Positions 25,475 through 34,286 of a stretch of DNA of 64,000 nt are shown here, piece after piece. Made by a program: the position numbers and the translations under genes. The DNA comes from Paraburkholderia ginsengisoli NBRC 100965 (GTDB lineage Bacteria; Pseudomonadota; Gammaproteobacteria; Burkholderiales; Burkholderiaceae): NCBI RefSeq assembly GCF_000739735.1, contig NZ_BBJF01000018.1, positions 1-64,000 on the forward strand. Direction: 5' to 3'. The notes under the pieces are model-generated. The model did not search any database. It worked only from the letters and a program-made list of their open reading frames with translations, and had not been told where the DNA came from. Each line of letters opens with the position of its first letter. Position 1 is the stretch's first letter.

Positions 25475-26314
25475 TTGGATCTCGATACCGTACGCGTGTT
25501 CATCATGACCCGGGGCATCGACCTCGGCACCAAGGTTCTCGGCGCGATCGTTCTGTGGATCGTCGGCCGCTGGGTCATCGGCCTGATCACCGGCTTGCTG
25601 CGCAAAGTGCTTGGCCGCAATGGCCGGGTCGACCCCACCCTCGCTCACTATCTCGGCTCGATTCTCGGCGCGTTGCTGAACCTGCTGCTGATCCTCGCGA
25701 TCCTGCAGGTGTTCGGTGTCCAGACGACTTCGTTCGCCGCGTTGCTCGCCGGTCTCGGCCTCGCGATCGGCACAGCCTGGGGCGGCCTGCTCGCGCACTT
25801 CGCGGCCGGCATCTTCATGCAGGTGCTGCGGCCGTTCAAGGTCGGCGACTTCGTCACCGCAGGAGGCGTCACCGGCACGGTCTCGGAGCTGGGTCTATTC
25901 GGCACAACTATCGTGACGCCGGACAACGTGACCACCATCGTCGGCAACAACAAGATCTTCTCCGACACGATCTCGAACTTCAGCGTGTTGCCGGTGCGCC
26001 GCGTCGAGTTGACCGCGAAGATTGCCAACGGCGTCGATCCGACCGACGCGATGAACCGCTTGCGGGCGGCCATCGTGCAGATTCCGAATGTCTCCGAGAG
26101 CCCCGCACCCGACATCGAAGTGTTGAGCTTCACGCCGGAAGGACCGTTACTCTGCGTGCGTCCCTACACCGGCAACGATCATTATTGGCAGGTCTATTTC
26201 GACACGAATCGCGCGATCGTCCAGACCTTCAAGGAGGCGGGCTATCCGACGCCGGAAACTCCGCTTGCGCCGCGCGTGATCGGCCCAGGTGCAACGGGCG
26301 CTGCTGCCGGTTGA
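25475..26314 (+). CDS. mscS: Small-conductance mechanosensitive channel MscS
   Basis: A 279-residue inner-membrane channel that opens under hypo-osmotic tension. Three N-terminal helices are followed by the pore-lining TM3 region rich in Gly/Ala (L-L-A-G-L-G-L-A-I-G-T-A-W-G-G-L-L-A-H-F-A-A-G), the MscS signature R-P-F-K-V-G-D-F-V, a beta domain (G-V-T-G-T-V-S-E-L-G-L-F-G-T) and the alpha-beta cytoplasmic vestibule. A TTG start at 25475 is favoured because GAGGGA lies four bases upstream. The next candidate, ATG at 25505, has no ribosome binding site and would shorten the N-terminus by ten residues. It converges on dedA. Confidence 0.92.
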   Translation: MDLDTVRVFIMTRGIDLGTKVLGAIVLWIVGRWVIGLITGLLRKVLGRNGRVDPTLAHYLGSILGALLNLLLILAILQVFGVQTTSFAALLAGLGLAIGTAWGGLLAHFAAGIFMQVLRPFKVGDFVTAGGVTGTVSELGLFGTTIVTPDNVTTIVGNNKIFSDTISNFSVLPVRRVELTAKIANGVDPTDAMNRLRAAIVQIPNVSESPAPDIEVLSFTPEGPLLCVRPYTGNDHYWQVYFDTNRAIVQTFKEAGYPTPETPLAPRVIGPGATGAAAG

Positions 26315-26382
26315 AGCGAAGGTTGCGCTGCGTCGTGAACGGCACAACGCATCGGCACCGCACCTTCGGCACCGCACAAAGA

Positions 26383-26413
26383 AAAAGGCGTCGCGAAGTT
26401 CGCGACGCCTTTT
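26383..26413. terminator. Bidirectional terminator between mscS and dedA
   Basis: A perfect 14-bp stem, AAAAGGCGTCGCGA / TCGCGACGCCTTTT, with loop AGT. A-rich and T-rich ends serve both converging genes. Confidence 0.9.
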
Positions 26414-26445
26414 GTCCATAGGCGACCTACGTTTGCAATGACACG

Positions 26446-27117
26446 TCAGCGGGTAGGCGCCTTGGCGGCATCCTTGCGCAGCATCTTCCACAACGCGCCG
26501 AGCAGCACCGGCACGATAGCCGCGCCGATACCCACCAGCACGATCACATTCAGATACTGACGGATGAACGGAATGTTGCCGAAGAAATAACCGAGCAGCA
26601 CGAGCAGCAACACCCACAGCAGCGCGCCGAGCACGTTGAACAACTGGAAGCGGCTCACCGTCATCGACGAAGCACCGGCCACGAAAGGCGCGAAGGTCCG
26701 CACCACCGGAATGAAACGCGCGAGCACAATGGTCTTGCCGCCGTGCTTTTCATAGAAGTTGTGCGTCTTTTGCAGCGCGCTGCGATCGAGGAAGCGTTCG
26801 AGAAAAGGAATGTGCGAATCGAACACGCGTGGCCCGATGGCCCGACCGATCATGTAGTTGACGGTATTGCCGGCGACCGCCGCAACCAGCAGCAGCACGA
26901 TCAGCAGTCCGAGGTTCATCTGGCCGGTCGCACAGAACGCGCCGCCGATGAACAGCAACGAATCGCCCGGCAGAAACGGCAGAATCACGAGGCCGGTTTC
27001 GGCGAACACGATCAGGAACAGCACCGCGTAGACCCAGGCGCCGTACACATGAATGAAGTCTCCGAGGAACTTGTCGATGTGCAGGACGAGGTTGACGAAA
27101 TGTAGCAGCGTGTCCAA
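26446..27117 (-). CDS. DedA-family membrane protein
   Basis: A 223-residue inner-membrane protein of the DedA (SNARE-associated/VTT) superfamily. Known members (YqjA, YghB, UptA-type) act in undecaprenyl phosphate or lipid flipping and proton-dependent resistance. Signature segments are visible: E-T-G-L-V-I-L-P-F-L-P-G-D-S-L-L-F, G-R-A-I-G, and F-Y-E-K-H-G-G-K-T-I-V-L-A-R-F-I-P-V-V-R-T-F-A-P-F-V-A-G, with the paired Arg residues essential in YqjA. It is divergent from mutL. The substrate cannot be told from sequence. Confidence 0.92.
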   Translation of the reverse strand: MDTLLHFVNLVLHIDKFLGDFIHVYGAWVYAVLFLIVFAETGLVILPFLPGDSLLFIGGAFCATGQMNLGLLIVLLLVAAVAGNTVNYMIGRAIGPRVFDSHIPFLERFLDRSALQKTHNFYEKHGGKTIVLARFIPVVRTFAPFVAGASSMTVSRFQLFNVLGALLWVLLLVLLGYFFGNIPFIRQYLNVIVLVGIGAAIVPVLLGALWKMLRKDAAKAPTR

Positions 27118-27317
27118 GGAGCGTCCTCTGTCTGTTAAACGAATATGAAGGTGGTGAAAAGAGCCTTGCCGGCAGGCCTGCGAACGAAAGTGGCAAGCGC
27201 ATGCTCACCGCCCGAAATTGACCGCGTCATGATACAGAAAGTGCCCGGCGCCGAATAAAAATCCGTCGCCCTTTGCAGTGCCAGCGGGCTCGCTTGCCGA
27301 ATCGCTATAATTTCGCC

Positions 27318-29393
27318 ATGTCAGAATTCTCCGAAACGCCTGCCGACTCCGCGGCGGCCGCAGTGTCCGCCACCGCCGCGCCCGCACTGCGCCCGTTGCG
27401 CGCGATCCAGCCCCTTCCCGATCAGCTGATCAGCCAGATCGCCGCCGGTGAAGTGGTGGAGCGGCCGGCGTCAGTGGTCAAGGAGTTGCTGGAAAATGCG
27501 CTCGACGCCGGCGCGCAAACGCTGCGCATCCTGCTCGACGAAGGCGGCGTCAAACGCATCTCGATCACCGACGACGGCTGCGGCATCCCCGAAGGCGAAC
27601 TGGCCCTCGCGTTGATGCGTCACGCGACCAGCAAGATCCGCTCGCTCGCCGAACTGGAAGCGGTCGCCACGCTCGGTTTTCGCGGCGAGGCGCTGGCGTC
27701 GATCGCGTCGGTCGCGCAGATGACCATCACGAGCCGCACGGCCGAGGCGCCCCATGCCGTGCGCGTCGACGCGCAAACCGGCGTGCTGAGCCCCGCGGCC
27801 GGTACCCAAGGTACGACGATCGAAGTGCGCGATCTGTACTACAACACACCCGCGCGTCGCAAATTCCTGAAAAGCGAACAGACCGAACTCGGCCATTGCC
27901 TCGAACAGATTCGTCGCGCGGCGCTGGCACGGCCGGACGTCGCGATTTCGGTGCTACATAACGGCAAGGCGGTCGAACACTGGAACGCGAGCGAGCCGCC
28001 CGTGCGGGTCGCGAAGATTCTCGGCGAGACGTTCGCGACGGCGCATCTGCCGCTCGACGAATCCGCCGGGCCGCTGGCCGTCTACGGTTGCGCCGGTCTG
28101 CCGACCGCAAGCCGCGGGCGCGCCGATCAGCAGTACTTCTTCGTCAACGGCCGTTTCGTGCGCGACAAGCTGCTCACGCACGCGGTGCGCGCCGCGTATG
28201 AAGACGTGCTGCATGGCGACCGCTATCCGTCCTATGTGCTGTTCCTCGATCTGCCGCCTGAAGGCGTCGATGTGAATGTGCATCCATCGAAGATCGAAGT
28301 GCGGTTCCGCGACTCGCGCTCGATCCACCAGTTCGTGTTCCACGCGGTGCAACGCGCGCTGGCACGACATGCGGGCGCGTCGCCGGAAACGACTGCGGGC
28401 GGACACGCCGCGCATCTGGAGCCTGCGGCGGGCGGCCCGGCTTCGTTCGGCGCGACACCGTTGGGTGGCGCGGCGGGCATGGGCGGTGGCATCGGTGGCG
28501 GCAATTTCGGCTCCGCTGCGGGTATCGGAGGCGCTTCGAGCGGGTTCGGTGCTGGCCGGCCCGGCGGCGGCTTCGGTTCGTCGCCGCCACCCGGCAACAC
28601 GTGGATGCGCCAGGCGCGTATGACGCAGGGGACGTTGCCGGTCGCGCAACCGCTGGCGTTCTACGACGCGCTGTTTGGCCGCAAAGACAACAATGTCGGC
28701 ACGGCGGAGGGCGCGACGCTGCTGGAAGCGCGCGACTCAGCCGCCGAAACGCCGTCGCCGTATAACGCGTCAGCGCCCTACGCATCGCCCGGGTTCAACG
28801 CCGCCGACGAGCAACCGCTCGGCTTCGCACTCGGTCAGATTCACGGCATCTACGTGCTTGCGCAGAACGCACACGGCCTCGTGATCGTCGACATGCACGC
28901 TGCGCACGAACGCATCCTGTACGAGCAGTTCAAGAACGCGTTGGCCGATCGCGCGATCGCCGTGCAACCGCTGCTGATCCCGCAGACGATGCAGGCCGAT
29001 CCGATCGAAATCGGCACGGTGGAAGAAGAGCGCGACACGCTCGACGCGCTCGGCTTCGACCTCGCCGTGCTGTCGCCGACCACGCTGGCGATCCGCGCGG
29101 TGCCCGCGCTGCTCAAGGACGCCGATCTGCAGGCGCTGGCGCGCGCGGTGCTCGCCGATCTGCATGCGTTCGGCGGCTCGCGCGTGTTGACCGAGCGTCA
29201 GCACGAACTGCTCGGCACGCTCGCCTGCCATCACGCGGTGCGCGCGAACCGGCGTCTGACGCTCGACGAAATGAACGCGCTGCTGCGCCAGATGGAAGCG
29301 ACCGAACGCGCCGATCAATGCAACCACGGACGTCCGACGTGGTATCAACTGACGCTGTCCGACCTCGATCGGCTGTTCATGCGCGGGCAGTGA
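27318..29393 (+). CDS. mutL: DNA mismatch repair protein MutL
   Basis: A 691-residue GHKL ATPase that couples MutS mismatch recognition to downstream nicking and unwinding. N-terminal motifs: E-V-V-E-R-P-A-S-V-V-K-E-L-L-E-N-A-L-D-A-G, D-D-G-C-G-I and G-F-R-G-E-A-L-A-S-I. The C-terminal dimerisation domain carries D-M-H-A-A-H-E-R-I-L-Y-E, A-C-H-H-A-V and Q-C-N-H-G-R-P-T. These match the metal-binding endonuclease motifs absent from E. coli MutL, so it probably nicks DNA itself. The linker (about residues 370-430) includes an unusual Gly-rich stretch. Start at 27318 by similarity; an upstream in-frame start adds 15 non-conserved residues. Followed by miaA after 43 bases. Confidence 0.97.
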   Translation: MSEFSETPADSAAAAVSATAAPALRPLRAIQPLPDQLISQIAAGEVVERPASVVKELLENALDAGAQTLRILLDEGGVKRISITDDGCGIPEGELALALMRHATSKIRSLAELEAVATLGFRGEALASIASVAQMTITSRTAEAPHAVRVDAQTGVLSPAAGTQGTTIEVRDLYYNTPARRKFLKSEQTELGHCLEQIRRAALARPDVAISVLHNGKAVEHWNASEPPVRVAKILGETFATAHLPLDESAGPLAVYGCAGLPTASRGRADQQYFFVNGRFVRDKLLTHAVRAAYEDVLHGDRYPSYVLFLDLPPEGVDVNVHPSKIEVRFRDSRSIHQFVFHAVQRALARHAGASPETTAGGHAAHLEPAAGGPASFGATPLGGAAGMGGGIGGGNFGSAAGIGGASSGFGAGRPGGGFGSSPPPGNTWMRQARMTQGTLPVAQPLAFYDALFGRKDNNVGTAEGATLLEARDSAAETPSPYNASAPYASPGFNAADEQPLGFALGQIHGIYVLAQNAHGLVIVDMHAAHERILYEQFKNALADRAIAVQPLLIPQTMQADPIEIGTVEEERDTLDALGFDLAVLSPTTLAIRAVPALLKDADLQALARAVLADLHAFGGSRVLTERQHELLGTLACHHAVRANRRLTLDEMNALLRQMEATERADQCNHGRPTWYQLTLSDLDRLFMRGQ

Positions 29394-29436
29394 CGGTGCG
29401 CTCGCTGATTTTGTCTGGACGCGTGCGGGTTCACTC

Positions 29437-30393
29437 ATGACGTCACACGCATCGGGTTCTCCCACGCCGATTCCCTGCCTGCTCGGGCCCACCGCCTCCG
29501 GTAAAACCGCCGCGGCGCTGGCGCTCGCCGCGCGGCGGCCGGTGGAAATCATCAGCGTCGATTCGGCACTGGTGTATCGCGAGATGGATATCGGCACTGC
29601 GAAGCCAACCGCCGAAGAACGCGCGGTCGCACCGCATCATCTGATCGACATCGTCGATCCGACCGATGTCTATTCGGCCGCACAGTTTCGCGCCGACACG
29701 TTGCGGCTGACCGCCGACATCCATGCGCGCGGCCGGCTGCCGCTGCTGGTCGGAGGCACGACGCTGTACTACAAGGCGCTCACGCAGGGGCTCAACGATC
29801 TGCCCTCCGCCGACGCCGACGTGCGCGCCACGCTCGACGCCGACGCCGCGCGCGAAGGCTGGCCGGCGATGCACGCGCGGCTTGCGGCGGTGGACCCGGT
29901 GACGGCCGCGCGCCTCGCGCTGAACGATTCGCAGCGGATTCAGCGCGCGCTCGAAGTGTTCATGCTGTCGGGCCAGGCGATGTCGGCGTTACTGGCCGCA
30001 CCCACGCGGCAGGATGAAGCCGCCGCTGCTTGGCGCTTCGTGCCGATCGCGCTGGAGCCGTCCGATCGCAGCATCTTGCACGCGCGCATCGAGCAGCGCT
30101 TCGACGCGATGCTGGCCGGCGGTTTCATCGATGAAGTGGTGAAGCTGCGCGAACGCGGCGATCTGCTGCCCGAGATGCCGTCGATGCGCTGCGTCGGCTA
30201 TCGGCAGGTCTGGGAATATCTGGACGGCGCGGTCGATTATTCGACGATGCGCGACAAGGGAATCTTTGCGACCCGGCAGTTATGCAAGCGGCAGCTCACG
30301 TGGCTGCGGAGCATGACAGAACGGGTGGTGGTGGACTGCTGCGATCCGCACGCTACCGCGCGGGTGCTCGATGAGGTCGAGGCGCTAATTTGA
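29437..30393 (+). CDS. miaA: tRNA dimethylallyltransferase
   Basis: Adds a dimethylallyl group to N6 of A37 in tRNAs reading UNN codons. The 318-residue product has the P-loop G-P-T-A-S-G-K-T near residue 18, the D-S-A-L-V-Y-R-E-M-D-I-G-T-A-K-P motif, G-G-T-T-L-Y-Y-K-A-L, and the C-terminal R-C-V-G-Y-R-Q-V-W-E-Y with T-R-Q-L-C-K-R-Q-L-T-W-L-R. Lies 43 bases after mutL, a pairing conserved in proteobacteria. Its transcription probably stops at the inverted repeat at 30451-30491. Confidence 0.97.
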   Translation: MTSHASGSPTPIPCLLGPTASGKTAAALALAARRPVEIISVDSALVYREMDIGTAKPTAEERAVAPHHLIDIVDPTDVYSAAQFRADTLRLTADIHARGRLPLLVGGTTLYYKALTQGLNDLPSADADVRATLDADAAREGWPAMHARLAAVDPVTAARLALNDSQRIQRALEVFMLSGQAMSALLAAPTRQDEAAAAWRFVPIALEPSDRSILHARIEQRFDAMLAGGFIDEVVKLRERGDLLPEMPSMRCVGYRQVWEYLDGAVDYSTMRDKGIFATRQLCKRQLTWLRSMTERVVVDCCDPHATARVLDEVEALI

Positions 30394-30450
30394 AGCTTTG
30401 CTGCGGACGGGCTGATGCGTCCGGAAGCGGACGCGTTTTGAAATACTGAA

Positions 30451-30491
30451 CCCGCGCGGCGTGTGCACGAACCGCGCACCCGCCGCGCGGG
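30451..30491. terminator. GC-rich inverted repeat between miaA and purM
   Basis: Perfect 11-bp arms, CCCGCGCGGCG and CGCCGCGCGGG, enclose a 19-base centre that can itself pair partly (GTGC with GCAC). It sits between the converging miaA and purM genes. There is no T run, so termination is inferred from position. Confidence 0.55.
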
Positions 30492-30503
30492 CAAGACTAT
30501 CTC

Positions 30504-31571
30504 TTAGACGACGACGGTCTGTGCTTCGCCAGCCGCGCTTTCGCGAATCGTGCCGATCTTCCAGACCTGCTCGCCGGCTGCCGACAGCAAGCCGATCGCC
30601 GCCTCCGCATCCGCTGCGGAAACCACGACTGCCATACCAATGCCGCAGTTAAACACGCGGTGCATTTCCGCATCGGCGACGCCGCCGTGCTTTTGCAGCC
30701 ACGAGAACAGCGGCGGCAGTGGCCACGCGCGATGATCCAGCTCAGCCGTCAGGCCTTCGCGCAGCACGCGCGGAATATTTTCGACCAGGCCGCCGCCGGT
30801 GATGTGCGCCATGCCCTTGACGGCGATCTGCTGCATCAGCGACAGCAACGGCTTCACGTAGATGTGCGTCGGCGCCATCAGCGCGTCGGCAAGCGAGCGG
30901 CCGTCGAAGTCCGCGTTCAGATCCGGCTGCGCGCGCTCGATAATCTTGCGCACCAGCGAAAAACCGTTCGAGTGAATGCCGCTCGATGCGAGGCCCAGCA
31001 CCACGTCGCCCGGGGCGATCGTGCTGCCGTCGATGATCTTGCTCTTTTCCACCGCGCCGACCGCGAAACCGGCCAGGTCATACTCGCCGTCCGGATACAT
31101 GCCCGGCATTTCCGCCGTTTCGCCACCGATCAGCGCGCAACCCGACAGTTCGCAACCGTGCGCGATGCCCTTCACGACGGTGGCCGCCGTGCCGACGTCC
31201 AGCTTGCCGCACGCGAAGTAGTCGAGGAAGAACAGCGGCTCGGCGCCTTGCACGAGAATGTCGTTCACGCTCATCGCGACCAGATCCTGGCCCACGGTGT
31301 CGTGCTTGTTCAGTTGGAACGCGAGGCGCAGCTTTGTGCCGACGCCGTCGGTGCCGGACACGAGCACCGGCTCCTTGTATTTCTTCGGCACTTCGAACAG
31401 CGCGCCGAATCCGCCGATGCCGCCCAGCACACCGTCGCGCATCGTCTTTTTGGCAAAGGGCTTGATCGCGTCGACAAGGGCGTCGCCCGCGTCGATGTCC
31501 ACGCCGGCGTCGCGATACGACAAACCTTGGGCCGAATCAGTTGAAGGCTGGGCGGATTTCGGGTGATTCAT
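30504..31571 (-). CDS. purM: Phosphoribosylformylglycinamidine cyclo-ligase (AIR synthetase)
   Basis: Fifth step of purine synthesis: ATP-dependent closure of FGAM to aminoimidazole ribonucleotide in the cytosol. The 355-residue protein shows the family motifs L-S-Y-R-D-A-G-V-D-I-D-A-G, V-S-G-T-D-G-V-G-T-K-L, G-G-E-T-A-E-M-P-G-M-Y and H-I-T-G-G-G-L-V-E-N-I-P-R-V. It is divergent from the AI-2E-type permease with a 99-bp gap. Length is standard for bacterial PurM. Confidence 0.98.
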   Translation of the reverse strand: MNHPKSAQPSTDSAQGLSYRDAGVDIDAGDALVDAIKPFAKKTMRDGVLGGIGGFGALFEVPKKYKEPVLVSGTDGVGTKLRLAFQLNKHDTVGQDLVAMSVNDILVQGAEPLFFLDYFACGKLDVGTAATVVKGIAHGCELSGCALIGGETAEMPGMYPDGEYDLAGFAVGAVEKSKIIDGSTIAPGDVVLGLASSGIHSNGFSLVRKIIERAQPDLNADFDGRSLADALMAPTHIYVKPLLSLMQQIAVKGMAHITGGGLVENIPRVLREGLTAELDHRAWPLPPLFSWLQKHGGVADAEMHRVFNCGIGMAVVVSAADAEAAIGLLSAAGEQVWKIGTIRESAAGEAQTVVV

Positions 31572-31670
31572 GGGGAAGAGCTCGAAGGTCGGTAAAATGC
31601 GATTTTACCCGATGCTGGCCGACTGGCTGGAATTTGATCATCCGGTCCCGACAACACCTGGGAAACCACT

Positions 31671-32747
31671 TTGCAACAAAACTCCTCGATCCCGACTCCC
31701 GTTCAGCGCCGCGCCGTCATCTGGGTGGCCATCGCGCTGGGCGTCGGCATCCTGCTGTGGCTACTCAGTCCGGTCCTCACGCCGTTTCTGCTCGGCGCGA
31801 TTCTCGCGTACATTCTGCAACCGGGCGTCGCGTGGATGGTGCGCCGGCGTGTGCCGCGCGGACTCGCCGCGTTGCTGATGATGCTGTTTTTCACGCTGCT
31901 GATGACCCTGCTCGTGCTGCTGGTGCTCGCGGTGGTTCAGAAGGAAGGCCCGCAATTGCGTCAGCAGGTGCCCTTGCTGTTCGCGCATGCGAGCGCGTGG
32001 CTGCAACCCAAGCTAGCGCTGCTCGGTCTCGCCGACTCGCTCGATTTCGCCAGCGTTCGCGACCTCGTGATGGGGCAACTGGAAGGCAGCGCGCAGACCG
32101 TCGCGCTGTACGCGTGGACCTCGATTCGCACCAGCGGCAACCTGATGATGGCTGTGATCGGCAACCTCGTGCTGGTGCCGCTCGTGCTGTTCTATCTGCT
32201 GTTCGACTGGAACCGCATGCTCGCGCGCGCGCAGATCGTGGTGCCGCGCCGCTGGCTCGACAAGACGCTGCAGCTTGCCCGCGACATGGACCAAATGCTG
32301 TCGCAATATCTGCGCGGCCAGTTGCTGGTGATGGCGGTGCTGGCCGCGTATTACTCGATCGCGCTGAGCCTCGCCGGTTTCGAGATCGCGTTGCCGGTCG
32401 GTATTTTTACGGGACTCGCGGTATTCATCCCGTACATCGGTTTTGCGACCGGTCTGGCGTTGGCGCTGCTGGCGGCGCTGCTACAGTTCGGCGACTGGTA
32501 CGGCTTCGGCATGGTCGCGCTGATTTACGGCGTCGCGCAGATCGTCGAGAGTTTCTATCTCACGCCGCGTCTCGTCGGCGAACGGATCGGGCTGCATCCG
32601 CTCGCGGTGATCTTCGCGTTGCTGGCGTTCGGCCAACTGTTCGGCTTTTTCGGCGTGTTGCTCGCGTTGCCAGTCAGCGCGATCCTGTCGGTGGCGATCC
32701 GCGAGTTGCGACAAAGCTATCTGTCGAGCACCCTTTACAACAACTGA
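31671..32747 (+). CDS. AI-2E family (PerM-like) membrane transporter
   Basis: A 358-residue inner-membrane protein with about eight hydrophobic segments: a pair at the N-terminus (about residues 17-50 and 62-85), a central soluble region, and a dense group from about 155 to 340. Blocks such as V-P-L-V-L-F-Y-L-L-F-D-W, F-I-P-Y-I-G-F-A-T-G and L-V-G-E-R-I-G-L-H-P-L-A-V-I-F-A-L-L match the PF01594-type AI-2E/PerM superfamily. Members export diverse small molecules or act as Na+/H+ antiporters, so the name is structural rather than functional. The start appears to be TTG at 31671; no in-frame ATG precedes the first helix. Often found next to hda and purM in proteobacteria. Confidence 0.88.
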   Translation: MQQNSSIPTPVQRRAVIWVAIALGVGILLWLLSPVLTPFLLGAILAYILQPGVAWMVRRRVPRGLAALLMMLFFTLLMTLLVLLVLAVVQKEGPQLRQQVPLLFAHASAWLQPKLALLGLADSLDFASVRDLVMGQLEGSAQTVALYAWTSIRTSGNLMMAVIGNLVLVPLVLFYLLFDWNRMLARAQIVVPRRWLDKTLQLARDMDQMLSQYLRGQLLVMAVLAAYYSIALSLAGFEIALPVGIFTGLAVFIPYIGFATGLALALLAALLQFGDWYGFGMVALIYGVAQIVESFYLTPRLVGERIGLHPLAVIFALLAFGQLFGFFGVLLALPVSAILSVAIRELRQSYLSSTLYNN

Positions 32748-32815
32748 CACTGACTGTTTTCGGCCCGATATCCGGGCCACTGCGGCCTTAGCCTCATTTT
32801 CGGCATTCACCTACT

Positions 32816-33607
32816 GTGCTTCGTCAACTGACGCTCGATCTCGGCACCCCGCCGCCATCGACATTCGACAATTTCTTCGCCGGCGCGAACGCGGAGCTGG
32901 TCACGCGGCTGCGTGAGCTCGACAACGCGCTCTCGGCCGGGCCGGTCGCCGATCGCACCTTCTACGTCTGGGGCGAATCCGGCAGCGGCCGCACGCATCT
33001 GTTGCAGGCGCTGGTGCACGAAGCGCCGCCGGGGCATGCGCGCTTCGCCGGGCCGCAGAGCAGCCTCGCCGCGTTCAGCTTCGATCCGCGCGTGGCGCTC
33101 TACGCGATCGACGACTGCGACGCGCTGTCGGCCGCGCAGCAGATCGCCGTGTTCAACCTGTTCAACGAAGTGCGCGCGCATCCCACCAGCGCGCTGGTCG
33201 CCGCGGGCAACGCGCCGCCGATCGGCATGACCGTGCGCGAGGATTTGCGCACCCGCCTCGGCTGGGGACTCGTGTTCCATCTCGCGCCGCTGCCCGACGA
33301 AGGCAAGGCGGCGGTGCTGAAAATGGCGGCGCGCGAGCGCGGCATCATGCTCGCCGACGACGTCCCCGCCTACCTGCTCACGCACTTTCGCCGCGACATG
33401 CCGAGCCTGATGGCGCTGCTCGACGCGCTCGACCGCTTCTCACTCGAACAGAAGCGCGCGGTCACGCTGCCACTGTTGCGCATCATGCTGGACGAACAGC
33501 GCGCCGCGCCCGGTTCGTCGGGCTCACCCGCCGGCTCGCAAACGGCCTCGCCCGCGGGTTCGCACGCCGCTTCATCCGCTTCAAGTAAAATAGGCCCCCA
33601 TGGCTAA
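32816..33607 (+). CDS. hda: DnaA regulatory inactivator Hda
   Basis: AAA+ protein that, with the DNA-loaded sliding clamp, stimulates ATP hydrolysis by DnaA and so prevents re-initiation. The 263-residue product starts at GTG. Its first residues, R-Q-L-T-L-D-L-G, form the clamp-binding motif. F-D-N-F and a Walker A-like G-E-S-G-S-G-R-T-H follow, then D-D-C-D (Walker B position) and D-L-R-T-R-L (box VII Arg region). The C-terminal 30 residues are a Ser/Gly/Ala-rich low-complexity tail not usual for Hda. Its 3' end overlaps the HAD gene by eight bases. Confidence 0.9.
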   Translation: MLRQLTLDLGTPPPSTFDNFFAGANAELVTRLRELDNALSAGPVADRTFYVWGESGSGRTHLLQALVHEAPPGHARFAGPQSSLAAFSFDPRVALYAIDDCDALSAAQQIAVFNLFNEVRAHPTSALVAAGNAPPIGMTVREDLRTRLGWGLVFHLAPLPDEGKAAVLKMAARERGIMLADDVPAYLLTHFRRDMPSLMALLDALDRFSLEQKRAVTLPLLRIMLDEQRAAPGSSGSPAGSQTASPAGSHAASSASSKIGPHG

Positions 33608-34286
33608 CCTCGCACTCTTCGATCTCGACCACACGCTCATTCCCACCGACAGCGACCACGAATGGGGCCGCTTCATGGTGAAACAAGGCATGGTCGACGC
33701 CGAAAATTTCGCCCGTGAAAACGACCGCTTCTTCGCCGACTACAAGGCCGGCAAGCTCGACATTCACGCCTATCTGATCGCCATGCTCACGCCGCTCGCG
33801 AAGTACACGCGGGCCCAGCTGGCCGACATCCACGCGCAGTACATGCACGAAGTCATCACGCCGGCCATCTTTCCGGTCGCGCTGGACCTCGTGAAGCAGC
33901 ACCGCGAAGCCGGCGACCTCTGCTGCGTGGTCACCGCCACCAACGAATTCATCACGCGCCCGATCGCGCAGGCCTTCGGCGTCGACACGCTGATCGCGTG
34001 CGAAGTGGAAACCGTCGACGGCGATCCGCACGGCGCCTACACCGGTCGCCCCACCGGCACGCCGAGCTACAAGGAAGGCAAGATCGTCCGCACCGAAGCG
34101 TGGCTCGCCTCGCTCGGCAAAACGTGGAGCGACTTCGAGCACAGCTATTTCTACAGCGATTCGCACAACGACATCCCGCTGCTCGAAAAAGTCACCGACC
34201 CCATCGCGACCAATCCGGACGACACATTGCGCGCCCATGCGCAAGCCAAAGGCTGGCGCATCCTCGAACTCTTTCAACCCTCGTGA
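33600..34286 (+). CDS. HAD-family phosphatase (SerB-like, subfamily IB)
   Basis: A 228-residue haloacid dehalogenase-type hydrolase. Motif I is F-D-L-D-H-T-L-I (nucleophile Asp and general acid Asp), motif II is V-T-A-T-N, and motif III/IV is K-E-G-K plus Y-S-D-S-H-N-D-I-P-L-L. The helical cap between motifs I and II suits the IB subclass, which includes phosphoserine phosphatase and CicA-like enzymes. Overlaps hda at its start and pcnB at its end (GTGA), so it is translated as part of this cluster. The natural substrate is unknown; a small phosphorylated metabolite is likely. Confidence 0.88.
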   Translation: MANLALFDLDHTLIPTDSDHEWGRFMVKQGMVDAENFARENDRFFADYKAGKLDIHAYLIAMLTPLAKYTRAQLADIHAQYMHEVITPAIFPVALDLVKQHREAGDLCCVVTATNEFITRPIAQAFGVDTLIACEVETVDGDPHGAYTGRPTGTPSYKEGKIVRTEAWLASLGKTWSDFEHSYFYSDSHNDIPLLEKVTDPIATNPDDTLRAHAQAKGWRILELFQPS

